Shown: piece after piece, positions 48,751-61,600 of the stretch
Numbering within the stretch: position 1 is the stretch's first letter
Layout of the letters: each line of letters opens with the position of its first letter
NCBI GenBank assembly: GCA_030248065.1
Contig: JASAMV010007212.1
Location: 1 to 64,000 of the forward strand
DNA from: Rhynchonema sp. JSB1_4
Taxonomy: Eukaryota > Nematoda > Chromadorea > Monhysterida > Xyalidae
Reading direction: 5' to 3'
DNA: 64,000 nucleotides
Notes under the pieces: model-generated
The model's database searches: none
Seen by the model: only the letters and a program-made list of their open reading frames with translations
What the model was told of the DNA's origin: nothing
Translations under genes and position numbers: made by a program

Positions 48751-49560
48751 AGTGTTCGAGCGAGATCTCGATCTCGAAGGTAAAAATGTTCCAGAGCTCG
48801 ATCTCGAAAATATGTACCATGGTTCGAGATCTTGATGAGGAAATTTCGAATCAAGATGGACCATTATGGTCTTTGGTTTTCAGTTAATATCGTCCTCTGA
48901 ATTACACCTAAACATCACATGCTGGTTAACTGGGCTACCAGTTTCTCTCAACTGGGCACTCGCATGCACACACAATCAGTGAAAACGATTGTGCACAGGG
49001 TCACTTTCTTCCCGTTTCTTTGTTACCTGCGCATGAAGTGACATACATAGATAAACAATCATGGGGATTAGCGCTTTTATTGGTTTAAGATTTGACTGGC
49101 TAGGGGCATGCTTGGGTCTACCGCAAGCCCAGGATTGGTACAGACGCACACATCTGTGCATTGGCTAGCGCAATAACTGATATTTACAGTAAATACATTA
49201 GGCAGTTGTGGATGACCGTTGGGCATAGCGATGCTTGGTCATTTGGTCGAAACTTTGTGTACGGACCCGTCTGGCGGCAGTTCTGTCGTTGGGCGGCGGG
49301 AGGGGCTACTCTCTTGTGTCCGGTATCTTCAGTTTTTCACCCGACTGTTTTCACAGGGGTGAAAATGACTTTTTGATTTCCCAACGACACCATTGTCTCG
49401 TGGTCCAATCATAACTGGTAAAACTTAATTTTCGATAAAGGCCAAATTACGAAAAAATAGAAAAAGAAAAATCTCGATCTCGAAGTTTTTACTGATCTCG
49501 ATCTCGATAAGCACTCTCGGTCTCGATAAGAAAAGTTCGAGGTCTCGTACCAAACACTAC
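48751..49560. mobile_element. hAT-like non-autonomous element with 8-bp target-site duplication
   Basis: TGCTAAAT occurs directly at both edges (48743-48750 and 49561-49568), the 8-bp duplication length typical of hAT. The left end AGTGTTCGAGCGAGATCTCG and the right end, read inverted, AGTGTTTGGTACGAGACCTC, are imperfect TIRs. The right side carries two extra terminal bases. Subterminal GATCTCGATCTCGA words repeat near both ends. The 810-bp body has no transposase frame. Confidence 0.75.
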
Positions 49561-52210
49561 TGCTAAATATCGCTGTGTGGTACATAATTGCTCATTTCAA
49601 AGTTTTTCACGCATCGGACAACAGGATCTATGCGTATATAGTCTTTCACGTTCTCCTTTTCAAATATTTGCCCTTGAAGAATGGTCATAACGCGGATACC
49701 GAAGATGCTGACTTACTACCTGGGTACATACATTGTACATATATGTACATACTGTGTCTTCGTCCCGGATGACCACAAGGTTCATCTTCATTATTGAGAG
49801 GTGTGCGTTGGATCGACTTTTCTTGTCCATGCGGTGTTGAATGCGGACATGTATAATGGGGTAATATTGGTATTATATCAAGGTGCAAATAGCAATCCCT
49901 GTGCAGATCATACAGCATTTGGAGTTCGAAAATTCAATGAACTGAACACTTTCACAGCTCGGCACCCAAGTTTCATTGCTTTCAAAACAATCCTAAAATC
50001 AGCAAAGTGTGTCCAACTTAGTCAGCACTCGAGTTGAGGCAAACACGAGACACATTGCTTGCCGGTCAACCACGGCGGTCCACACGGATGATGTTTTGCG
50101 GCTGAACGGTTGTTTCTCAACAAATGCTTATTGTGCGCAGTGTTTCCCCACTCATGATTATTTTGAATTCATACAGTGAGGAAATGCGGAGGTTTCGATG
50201 CATGACTGTCCTTCATTTCGCCCGCCTTGCAAATTCAGGGTCCTTCAACTTCGCCCATTTTCCGGCTTTTCCGTGTTATATATCGTAAATGGCCGCAATT
50301 ACTCATTTCAGTTAGACGCTTGTGTCGTGTCGAAGGTTTTCATTCTTATCTAAACGTGCTAATATGTTTTCTTTTAGCTAATTCCCTGATTCCAGCACGG
50401 CAGAATCAGCATTTTTGTGTTCGAAAGTTATGGGCAGTGAATTCTGAATATATGGTAGCGAAATGGAAACAAGGTTTTGAAGTTTGTAGTCTTCAACCCC
50501 GTTGATCATTACAAGTCCGAACGCGCAGTTCTTATGCTTGTAGGCTCAAATTTTTGAATTACGTCGCACGATACCGTTTTGATTGATTATACATTGCTTG
50601 GGATTGGGCAGGAATAAAAACAGAATATTGGTTCGTCGTAAAATCGTAGGCTTGTTTCCGGTCCGGTGTAGTGTAACTACAAACTACAAACAGAAACAGT
50701 TTCGAAAATGTGTTATTTGGAAACACAAAAAACACTTGGCCAAACGAACACTGTCTCGCCATGACGAATAGTGATCACTTTATGCAGATTGTAATAAAAA
50801 ATTGGGTATACCTGGGTAATGTTAGGTATGGTTTTCCATCTATTGTTGTGCCCGAAAACCCCGAAATTTACCGAAATGATGACTAAGATCTTCCAACCAA
50901 CCCACACCCTATGAGCAAGAGCGATGTACCGTAGGAAAACCCATCATCACCTTTTATATTCACTACGCACTTTTCTTACTGTAGGACTGTAAGCAAACCA
51001 CACTGCATTTTCTTATATGCATTCATACAGTATGCAGGACACAGTCATCATAGTGATGGAAATGCATCATCTCATGTCTGTTAAAACCGTTGTTTCAGTA
51101 CCAGATTGGTCCCGGTTCTGTGCTCCCGGGTCGTAGAATTTTCAGGCCTGTTTAGTGCTCTCCAAAGTATGCCTTGTTTGATTGTACGACCACTGTTTTG
51201 CAATTGCATGATAATTTTTAGTTGATCCTGCACAAGTTGTAAAAGCTTTGTTGAGCAACTTAGGTAGAACCTAAACTTCAGGGTGATAGGGTCAACAAAT
51301 GCACGCAAATACGTTACATACACCCCGAAATGTTTTGTACACGTGTAACTGAGAAGCCCAGCACGCGCTGTTGCAGCGTCACTTTTTATCAAAGTGTTCC
51401 ACCAGTTTGGGTCTGCATCACTTCGTGTTTCAATTATGCCCATACAATGCTATGCCAACATCTGCTTCATTTATGCACACCAACACCAACACCGATACGT
51501 TATGTTTTCGATTTTTCTCTCTCTCTCTCTTTCCTTCGACATGCGCGATTCTGTTTGGCGTTTTGTTTTTTTGTCAAGGACTCTCCGGCCATGGCCAGGC
51601 CCAGGCGTGCACTGCACATTTGTATCAGATATGTATACAAGTGCAGCAGTGATTTTTTTGCGAAAACAGCACATTTTTCTGTTTTTTGCTTGTCTGGGAT
51701 CGAAACAGACGACTGGCTATTACTTACAGATTGTGCGTGCGTGTAGACATTTGTGAACGTCCCGACCGGATGGCTTTTATGTTGTCAAATGTCACGTAAT
51801 AATATGCTACATGTTCAACACCGGGGATGTCGTACGTTGTCGCGCGTGACATTTCAACCCGCTTATGTGCGGCCTAGAATGGCCTTGGAATGCCGACACC
51901 CCCATATCATGACAGGACGAAGGCCAACGCGTGTCGTCTGCTTGTATTATCACCGGTGTCGCTCATTGATAGCCCATATTCGGACAAGCCTTGTTGGATT
52001 GTGTGCAGCGGAGGCATTGTGAGGCGTGAAACTGAGGTCTCAATCCACACTCAAATTGTGCGCAAATACCAATGCGAGCCATTCATATGGATGTTTTTTG
52101 GCCAATTTTCGCTACTCATGTGGTGGCGGTAGCGGCCTTTCTCTTGTGTGATTTTACGCGCGCCATACAAAAAAACGAAAAAAAACTGTTGTGGTGGACC
52201 GGTGCCGTTC

Positions 52211-53130
52211 GCAGACCAGGAGCCAGACACCTTCTTGTTCGATAGCCATTATTATTGCTTTGGTTTGTGGCGTGCTTGTCTATTTTGTACGACCGTCAGT
52301 CACCATGAGTCACTCACATCGCTGCCAGACCAACGTTGCTCTTAGCCGTTGCTTGACAATCCTGTCTCGACAGGTTATGTACTTCCATCGATTTGTCTGG
52401 CGAATTTCGTGTTTATATTTTCTGACAAATCAGTATTTGTCCTGGACTTTGTGCTTAAGGTGGAACAGTTGCATTATCACCGACCGCAAGTGCGGGTATG
52501 CCGACACATGATCAGTCACAGCAATACCCTTTCCTTGAAATTCAATCGAAATTGAACAGTACATGCAGGTATGTACTTGTTTTGACCCACTACAACGCTA
52601 TTTCTATCACATTTCAGATGCTACAGGAACGCTGAGCACGCCACCAACGAACGCATCGGCATTACCAGTCTACAAAATTTCACAATAAAAATTAAAGAAT
52701 TAAATTCAACACATGTTCAAATCAACAACTGCGAACGTGAAGCCGATTCGTACTTGTGCTGGTGTGAGGTAGTAGGTTGTATAGGTGAGAACAACATCTG
52801 ATTGGCGACATCTAGGCAGCCTGCTAGCTTACCCCTCGCAAGTGCAGGGCTGTGATCGACCGAAACAACAAATAAATCAATTATCGACAAATCGGGATGA
52901 TTATGATAACAGCACGGTAAGTGTAAGGCATGAGGGTCGCTTACGTTCTGTCACCTACTGTTGCTGCACGTTGTCTTTGGTTGTTGGATGCAGTTTCTGT
53001 TTGTTATCTGTCTGTGCAGTGCATTTGGGAACGAGTCTTCGGACAGAAATTAGCCAATGACAAGCATTCCGACCATCATTTCAAAAGACTGGTTCGCATG
53101 TATGACTTTGTTATTGTGCAGGATGTGTAG
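52211..53130 (+). CDS. Predicted single-pass membrane protein with Cys-rich ectodomain, novel
   Basis: Four exons fit by splice phase: from 52211 to 52347, 52460-52568, 52618-52768 and 53020-53130. A hydrophobic span near the N-terminus (IAIIIALVCGVLVYFV) follows a polar, basic segment, suggesting type II topology. The ectodomain has NSTCRCYRNAEHATNERIG, N-glycosylation sites (NFT, NST) and clustered cysteines (INNCEREADSYLCWCE). The last exon begins CIWERVFGQKL and ends in a charged tail at TAG 53128-53130. AATAAA follows at 53371. The start codon was not found and must lie in an upstream exon. No family was recognised. Support comes from three in-phase introns with good acceptors and long open exons, not from homology. 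Confidence 0.4.
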
Positions 53131-53370
53131 ATACGCTTCTTTGGTCAGGTAACAATCAAATCACTGCTGCGATACAGTTTTTGCCAAACAAACGCAGAGC
53201 AAGTCGCATGGCTAACGCTTATATTCTGTTGCTTGTCCACGTAATTGCATGATAATAACCGGTTGCTTCTACAATAGTTTTGGTTTGCTTCAGCGTCAAA
53301 CTTGTCTCGGTCACTTTATGCAGCCGCAGTCATACTTGGTTAATGGTTGGTAATTATGGTGTTTGTCGTG

Positions 53371-53376
53371 AATAAA
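53371..53376 (+). promoter_or_regulatory. Candidate poly(A) signal for the 52-53 kb gene
   Basis: AATAAA lies 241 nt after the predicted stop at 53130. Confidence 0.35.
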
Positions 53377-54132
53377 ATTTATGCATGATAAATGACGAGG
53401 ACTATGGTCGTTGAATGGAATTACCCAGGTAGAAAGAAGTAACTTATGTAACACTGCACCATTGTGCAGGTAGACACAAATAGGCCGAGTTCACACGAAT
53501 AAAGGCGAGAAAACTACCAAGCTCATTGCTAAAAATAAGCCATAGCCAGCTGATTTTCATTTGCCATTTACGACATCAACTACACATATGCACACACATA
53601 AGCGCATTGCACATCACACTGAAGAGCAAAAGCATAAACCGGGCCTGACATTTGCATGGTACTACGAGAATGTGAACTGCTCCGTACATAAATAGTAAGA
53701 ATGCCAAACATAGTGATGACGCAAAAGCTACTGGTTATGTCAACACAATATTTTTCTGAAGGAACGAATAGTGCTAGAATGAGTACTGTACTACCCTGAT
53801 GTTTCGCACGCACGTGAAAGAAAAAATTACCAAGAATCGATCGCACAACGTACATATTTACAAGACATGGGGAGGTCATCAAGTATAACGACACGAATTT
53901 ACCACCCATTGAAAACAAAACATTCACTGACAAGATATACAACGAGATCCTATCATACACATAAGGCAATGTGGAGACATGAGTTTTTGAATACACAAAT
54001 TTGCTTCTTTTAGTACTACACATTCACTAACCATTGGCTAAAGAGAAGACGCAACCTGTCTATCGGCACATTGCAGTTGCGCTAGGCCAAAGCTTGATAA
54101 CAACCACCGCTAATAATCAATACACAAATCAA

Positions 54133-57100
54133 TCAGTACGGATAGACCAGGTCATGCTCATAGCCTATTTTGTCCAGATTCGGTTTGCATGCAAAGTCGA
54201 TCATGGGAGGTGGGCCACACAAGAGCACAAACGTGTCGGGACCGGGTGGGGGCAGATGCTCCCTGATCATGTCTTCGTTGATAAAACCAACGCTGTAGCT
54301 CCAATCTGAGACAGGGAGTCAAGGGTATTTGAATCGGTATTGAATGTGGTGATCGGTGCAGTCTTGGTCACGTGACCTTTTGCATTGACGATATTTCGAG
54401 ATTTAATGATGGCAGAAGTTTTGACCAGCGTAAGAGCTGCTTTGTGGGGAAGTCACGTGACAAAGGCAACGTCGGACCGGACCGACCACCGTGTTTGGTA
54501 CTGGCCAATGACCAGATCCAGTCGGACTTTTACAAGGAGTCACTCACTTGGTGGTGGATGATCGACTGTGTACCAGATTCGAAATTGGTCGGCATAATCG
54601 ATCGCTAGTTGGTCCAGTTCTTCGCGAAGTAGAATGTCGTCTTGTTTCTGAAGAGAGAGCAAACCGTGGTATGTTCTTTTGCTAAAAGTCCAATTGCAAA
54701 AAAGTAATCACACCAGGCAACCGAGTACCTGATTGGCAAAGATTAGTGACAACTGAATCTTGGCGTTTCGTTCGTGTATGAGCACATGCTTGAGCAGTTG
54801 GTAGCACGGGGTCACACCTGAAGGAAAATCAGAAAAACATGCAGAAGCAGAAAATCAAAACAAAAAGGCAAGTAGAACAAATAGGGTGAAATCGAACCGC
54901 TGCCTCCAGCGATCATGCCGATTCTGTTCACCGTAATATGTCTGGGCGGCGCACCCTTCTTCGGTCTGATGGAAAAGCGACCTGAAATGCGAGAAAATTG
55001 GATCAGAATTCATAGTCACACAGAGACCACCCTCTTTATTCTCGGGACCGCAATTCTCGGCCACCATAAAGTATATTCACTAGTGACAATGAAAGGCTTA
55101 AGGGCAGTCGGAAAACCAACCTAGCGTAAAAAATATTTACCACAAGAATGCAAGAATTCACCATAAACAGGATATACTGCGCACAATAAACAGCAGCCAA
55201 CCATTGTCCTGATATTTGAGCAATCCGCTTGGTCCACGCACCTCAATGATGTCGCCGATGTTGAGCGAGTCGAGATGCTGGGTCATCTTGCCGCCCTTAG
55301 GGAATTTGGGATGTACATCTTTGAAGTATACCTGTGAACGGCAACATTGAGTAACGCACGACACACACACACAGCATGCAACACTACGATTAGGTGGCTG
55401 GACGTGACCATAAGAAATAAAAATGTACAGTTATGATTTGTAAGTTGCTACACTAAACATTTCATTCATTTCGTGATGTTTACGAGCATTTAAATATATG
55501 TAGAATCTGACCCTGTGTTCCACACATCTGCGTTAACCTGATCCAGATTACACCTGAAAACCCGGCGAAACAACAGACTACCGATCGGGTGGCTGAGCAT
55601 TTCGCTGGAGAGGTGAGTTATACTTGGTTAAAGGGACGGTCGGCTGAATAGTTGGAGTTCGGGTTGGTCAGGCAACAGCAGGCGTCGTAAAGCAGGCCCA
55701 ACCCCCAAGCCCAAACTCGCACTAGCTCATTTCGTATACACTGTCCGACCACAAAATCAAATCAAAACGGTTAACCCAAATGTGTGGAACTATCCCTTAC
55801 CACACTATAATGTCCATAACAATCTGCTAGTCAATCCTAATTTCTTTCTATCATGAGCACCCAAACCTATCTACCTTCAAAATGCAACAGAAAATGAGTC
55901 AAATCAAAAGCGCACGAAAATGTTGGGTTCAAAAATTGAGCTATGTGGTAAGCACAACAACTGAACGCGGGATGCAAGCATGGCAGCGGGCGGGATTGGC
56001 GGCTTGGATGAACGAGATCGAATAATTGGCCGTGCAGATCGCTTGCAGATTGAACACACTTCTGCTGGCTGAACACTTGGTCAAAGTATTTTGTCACAAA
56101 CCAGGCCTTGGACGGCAAACTTCCAACCCACGAACATCTCAACCAATATCAACCACGGCCATGCATGTGCGCCACAACAGCAACACACCTTGATAATTAG
56201 CTCGAAGTAGCCGTAGTCCTGGTCATCGGTCACGGGCGTGTACGGTCGAATCACCAGTTTTTCATCCAACTTAGTGATCACATGAATGTGTTGGCCTGAA
56301 AGGATGGATGGCAGTGATAAAAGAGCAGATATTTTTAGTGGTGATTGGTTGTGTTCTGACAACTGCCATCGAAAATCAAATCGATAAAGACACTGGTAAG
56401 CATATTTTATCCGGAAAATTTGTCCGGTGCCGAAAGAAAGAAAGAAACAGTAACGGACAATGCTCAACAAAAATAATGAACAATACAGCACGAAGAACAG
56501 CATTTGATGAATGAAAAACAACCAGGCATTTGTTACAACAACTTCAAATGTGATGTCACAGGGTCCAGATCATCGGTTGCACCAATCAAGCACAAAATCA
56601 CCGGTTCAGGTTCTTTGACAAGTTCAGGTTCTGGTTCGACAGGCGGGGTTTGATTCTCCGTTGAAACATCGGCCGGTGAGGCATCTCCAGGCGTTTCACT
56701 GACTGTCTCATGGTTTTTCTTCTTCTTCTTTCGTTTCGGTTCTGGTTTCGGTGGTTGTTTAATGGCGTCCTTTATCGCCAAGTCATCATCACACAGCAGC
56801 ACCGTTCGCAATGCCTGATTCTTCAAGGCGACTTGATGTACCCTACGCATTTCTTCTGCATTCGGTGCTTTGACAACCACTTTCATCTGACCCCAACGCA
56901 ACCATTTGTTCAAACTTGATTCGAAATCGGGATCATTTGAAACTCGTTGGTAAATGCGGATTGTAGCGGCAGATACGCACAAACAGACGGCTGTTTTCGA
57001 CATTGGTAATGCGCGATTAACAACGGCCAGTAATTTCACTTCGCGAGTCACTCGGAGAGATTTGGCGACTCTTTGCGCTGAAAACCGGTTGTGTTGCTGC

Positions 57101-57679
57101 TCTGAGGCTAAGGCATGGGGAATCACTTTCGCTTTGGTATTATGATTTGAGACATCGCACAGAAAGCATGCAAAGACTGCAAGATAAAGAGGTAAACGAA
57201 GCTAATTAAAATCTGTGAGTAGACCTACCAATGGGTAATCCAAGCACGTGGTCAGGTGAAGGCAGGCCGAATCGAAAGCGTCGGGTGTCATGACTGACAA
57301 TCTGGAATTTAGGTACCCATTCTTTCCGGTCAAAGTTCAAGAATCTTAGTGGAGCGGTCATGAACAACCTTGAAAGACAGGGCCACATTTCTTTTTACTG
57401 TCTTAAAATCTCATGTCCGCGCACCTCCTTTCCAATCAATGGTACTTTGTATTTGTGTTCCGAATCCTGCAGCAGCACCGGCTTGTTCTTCTTCGTCTTT
57501 CTCCACATAAAGTATAGCACACCACCCGTGGCTGCCACAACGCCCAAGGCTATCGCAAACTGAAAGCGTGATCGGTCCGGAATATGGTGCGTTCTTAACG
57601 TTTAATCCTGGAACTCCAAACAACATTTTAAAATACCAACCTTCGAAAGTTCAGACATGGCTTGAGCGATCGATGACAT
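54133..57679 (-). CDS. CYB5R: NADH-cytochrome b5 reductase (membrane-anchored)
   Basis: This FAD enzyme moves electrons from NADH to cytochrome b5 at ER or mitochondrial outer membranes, for lipid desaturation and elongation. Nine exons join exactly in phase to 309 residues: 57641-57679, 57425-57559, 57229-57301, 56189-56295, 55202-55331, 54898-54981, 54729-54817, 54548-54647 and 54133-54305. The N-terminus has one membrane anchor ([19 protein letters not shown]) followed by basic residues. The FAD-binding motif is [11 protein letters not shown], then [14 protein letters not shown]. The NADH-binding motifs are [14 protein letters not shown] and [13 protein letters not shown]. Length and motif order equal those of vertebrate CYB5R1/2/3 paralogues. 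The ATG at 57679 was chosen because it directly precedes the anchor exon in phase. The 933-nt third intron carries a hydrolase-like exon. All key residues are present. Confidence 0.95.
56533..57176 (-). CDS. Divergent peptidyl-tRNA hydrolase 2 (PTRH2)-like exon nested in a CYB5R intron
   Basis: A single 213-codon open exon starts after a good acceptor (CTTTATCTTGCAG) and ends in TAA at 56533-56535. It follows the Pth2 fold in order: [19 protein letters not shown] (usual start of the domain), [19 protein letters not shown], and at the end [20 protein letters not shown]. The usual GKGK..AQC.H signature is replaced by [13 protein letters not shown], and the DAGRT segment is replaced by an acidic stretch and a roughly 60-residue Lys-rich/Pro-Glu insertion. 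Hydrolase activity is therefore unlikely. No in-frame ATG begins the exon, so a 5' exon is needed. The preceding CYB5R exon (57229-57301) is phase-compatible across a 52-nt intron. It may thus be an alternative last exon of CYB5R or a separate gene. Confidence 0.7.
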
Positions 57680-58680
57680 TTGTGTTCATATGAGGAACCC
57701 GTATTGTCCCATTCGCACGCGCACACTGCAAAAAAGGGTCGCACGTGCAAAAGTGAGGCAAACCAAGTTTGTGGCACAGCTGCTATGACGCACCAAGCCC
57801 ACAGCTGAAACGGCTGCAATATGGGCCGCCCAGAAGAGAACGAAACGTCATTATGACGTGAACAACTCACTTTAAACAAGTTTTGGGCGCTTCTGCTCTT
57901 CACTCACGTACTGTATGCGTGATATTGAACCAATAAAAAACGATTGAAAGGTAAACGTAAAAGTTACGCTGGAGCAACAACCCAACAGGAATTCCCTACA
58001 AACCGCAATGAGCCAAAAACTTCAACAAGGTTTATTCAACGAGCAAGCAACAGATTAGGGTCACATTTAGGTATCAATATCATTATTCACACGCCAATTC
58101 CTGGACATAATACAACAACGTTTCAACAATGTTTTGCAATTACCGAGTGCAATGCTGCTATTTTGTGGTATTATCGCTGAAAGACGGTATTTTACAAAGC
58201 AACAAACATCCATCATTATATAAAAACTCAATTAATTCAAGTGTGAAATAGGACAAACTGAGGTGAATGTTTTCGCGAGTTAGAAATAGTAATATAATTT
58301 TCCGACATAAAAGTATTTCGCTGACGAGACAAAAACACTCGACCTGGCGCAGAATTATGATAAAAAACAACAGTCACGAAAAAGAAAAAAACCGGTTCGC
58401 AACAGCAAAGCAAGAAGCAAGCTTTCGTCACCTTTGACCCATAAAATAAGACACGGTTCAAACCTAATAAAGAAACAACTCACTGGAATTTCTGTGCCCG
58501 TTTGCAAACAAACTTGGAGAATCTATTAAAACTCAGAGCAAGAAGCTAACGTCGGCAAAAGGTCAAACAGCTCAGCAGTTAGGCTTGTTATTTGGCCACC
58601 TGTCTGCAGTTTCAAATCATTTCATTCATCAAAACACCACAAACAAGCGACTAGATTCCAAATTTTACCCTTTTCCAGTC
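57680..58680. other. Intergenic region between importin 3' end and CYB5R start
   Basis: No conserved coding sequence was seen. It should contain the importin 3' UTR on the minus strand (an inverted AATAAA, TTTATT, lies near 58031) and the CYB5R promoter next to 57679. Confidence 0.4.
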
Positions 58681-61600
58681 TCAAGGAGAACTAAAATTGA
58701 AGGACGTCGGAACTGGATCGTGCACGTTAAACTGATAGCCACCAGACTTCTGGATTTTCTTTGATTCTGGAAACGAAAGTTAATATTTTCATAAGCAAAG
58801 TAACCAAAGCTAAGAGAAATTTTCTCACCTTGCAGATTCCGTCTCTGGTCAGCCGTTTGTATGACTTTCTGCAATTGTTTCTGTTGCGAGTCATTGAGCT
58901 CATGGGTTAACTGTTGATACCAGGTCGCATCGTGTTGTTGAATATCTGGAGAAAATATGTATAGGTTCATATGTCACAGCAAGTATCGAAATCAAAGAAA
59001 GCAGTCAGCTTTCGTGAATTTTATACGTTTAGTACGCGTGAGGGTGTGAACATGAATGCTGAGACGTGTAAATGTTCGACGATTGTGTTATTACTTCAGT
59101 GGGAAGAGATCCGGCGGCTTTCAGCCAAATGATACAAAGACAAGCTAAAAAACAAAATCCCCACAGGCAAACAAACGCACGTTGCAAGGCCTGTCTGAAC
59201 AGCTGGAATTCATCCACTTGTGCCTCGTCGCCATCCAGCGGTGTCTCGTACGCCTCCAAGTCGGTCGCCTCGAACATTCCGTCATCGTCAACGCTCGACG
59301 ACGACTCACTGCCGTCGTGGCCACTGTCACGTTCCTGCATGTGTTCATCGTTGATTAATTCATCTCAACTTCTAATCGTTTTTCATCAATGAGAACATTA
59401 ACTGTGAAACTGATCTCAGATTCATCTCACAGACGGTAAGACTAAAATTACCCAGTGGGATTGTCGTTGAGAAAAAATTTCGAACAAACGGCAGCAAGCA
59501 TCACATACTTCAGTTCAATTTGTGCTGGGGCTTCGTCAAAACAAAAATCCGAAAAAATACAATCAAAAGCGAAAAGACAGAATACATACCTGTCGATTCA
59601 ATCGTTCCATATAATCCAACTGAGCATCGTCAATCTCGTCCTCGTCACTTTCCAGTCCATCTGTGAGAAAAAATCAACAGTAAAAAAAGAGAAAGTATAT
59701 GAAAAAGAAGAGAAAACTCACCATCTCCCTCCTCAATGTCCGAATCGTCATCACCCTCGTCTTCCTCATCCTCCTGCTTCTCCAAGGCGGCCAGTTCTGA
59801 AATTGAACGAATAAATTTTTATTGGGTTTTAGGATGCGCTTAAACTCGTTCCACGGAACTGAAGGAACGAGTAGACGAACGACAGTTTTTGCTCACTGTG
59901 TAGTGCTCGTGTAACAATTCAGCAACAACGCTTTGCCGTTGGTTACAACGCACGTGCATACTGAACATGCGGCTGAAGCAAGATCATTGTTCCTCCATTT
60001 TTATTATGCTAAAGTGGGTGGGTGGAGGAATTTCTGTTTTGAAGAGGGCCCGATGCTTTCAAGTTCTTATGCTCTGTGTGATAATGCCTTGAGACCAGCT
60101 TGTCAACGTCAGATCCACATATCGGGTACGGCGGACCCAGTCCGCAGAAACAATCGTTCTTCCACAAATTACTTCAGTTCCGACGAGCGAGTATAAGCGA
60201 AGCATTCAAATGAAGTGTGATGTCAGGTCTGCCAGAGTAGGATATCAGATACGTTATGACTGTTGCAAGCTCAAGAGCTCACGTTTCACGTAACACTAAC
60301 TAGCAGCTTCTAAGTTTTACCGTAGTTTCCGGAGACTCTGGAGGACAATTTGAAACTAACAACTGAAAAAAGTAATACTATAAGAAAACGAGCTAGCTCA
60401 GATGCCTAGCAATCCAGCAATCCTGGGTACTACTGAGAGTATGTGAGGCGCCCCACAACCAACATGTACCTATCGTCAACACGTGGGAAAATTGTGACCC
60501 TCAACTATTTATCGTCAACACCCCAGAATTTGCCAGTTTTTACCCGTAAGGTGACCAAAAACAGCACATTTTCACGAGTTAGAACATAGATTTTTGTCAA
60601 CAAGAGTGTAATCTAAACCTCAGGTTGCAACAAAAATACTCCGATTACACCAACAATGTTTAACTAAAAGACACAGTAGTTAAGAAACTATCAGGACAGG
60701 AATGTTAAAAAACAGTTCACATGTTACGACAGATTCATAGACCAGCACAGCCACAAGCTGAGATACGTTTCACGCAGAAGACTCCGAAAAAAGACATTGC
60801 CACGACACAAAAATAACCACAAACGCACCGTGATACGCCCTTTCCAGTCCATCGAACAACATTAGACACGACGGCATTATCTGCGAGTTGATGTCGGATT
60901 CGGCCAACACCGACGGACGATTGGCTGACGTCATCAACAGGGTGAAACCGATCACACAGATCTTGCGGTCGTGGATGCTCAAAGTGGGATCATCAAGTTT
61001 ATGTATGGTTAACTGGTTCCATATGAGTCGTGCAGCGTGTTTTAGGTTGATAAATTCGACCTGCTTTCACAGACGGATGGTGCACCAGATAGGCGAGTGT
61101 TCCCTAATGTTGAACTTTAACTGGACACCTGCCTGAATAAGAGAACAAAGCCGACTTTCTAACTATAAGACAAAGACAAACCAAACGAACCCAAGAAAAC
61201 AATCGGTGTCATACAGCCACAATCGTATAAACTTGTCGAAAACGGGCTGTGTCGGATCAACGGACAGCTTCTGCATTATATTCATGGCCAGATCGAGGTT
61301 GTAGTATAGTGCCGCGATAATGATCTGAACAAAAAAAATAAATGCTTTGGTCATTTTTTTTTTGTTTCAAGCAACATTGTTGCAGCAATTGTTATAACGT
61401 TGCGCGTTTTGCCGTCGTCCTGCTGTCAGAGGCCGGGACCAGTACACGAGATGGCTTGTGACCCAAAGATATGCTAGCAGCTCGTACCTATTGCTGTGAT
61501 CAGATAAAAACAATGACCAGTCAATATACAGTACCTGCAACAACATGGCCCTCAACTCCGACGTGGCGACGTGCTGTGCGAGTCTGGCGAATGCCAATTT

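Larger units (their letters stand above)
22946..52210. other. Gene-poor 29-kb block
   Basis: I found no conserved protein family here. Open frames are short, overlap on several strands and lack consistent splice partners. The block holds microsatellites, a poly-A/poly-C tract, a 1.1-kb palindrome (40051-41156), two MITE/hAT-like elements (41681-42267, 48751-49560) and one protein-like ORF at 43315-43608. Long introns of an unrecognised gene or non-coding transcripts cannot be excluded from the sequence. Confidence 0.5.

Noticed and set aside
51081..51443. 120-codon minus-strand open frame
   Set aside because: The composition is acceptable but there is no start context, splice partner or family. 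It was left out for lack of support.
53580..54023. 147-codon hydrophobic minus-strand frame just downstream of CYB5R
   Set aside because: It looked like a multi-pass protein, but it shows no family pattern and no splice or poly(A) support. A/T-rich DNA often gives hydrophobic frames.
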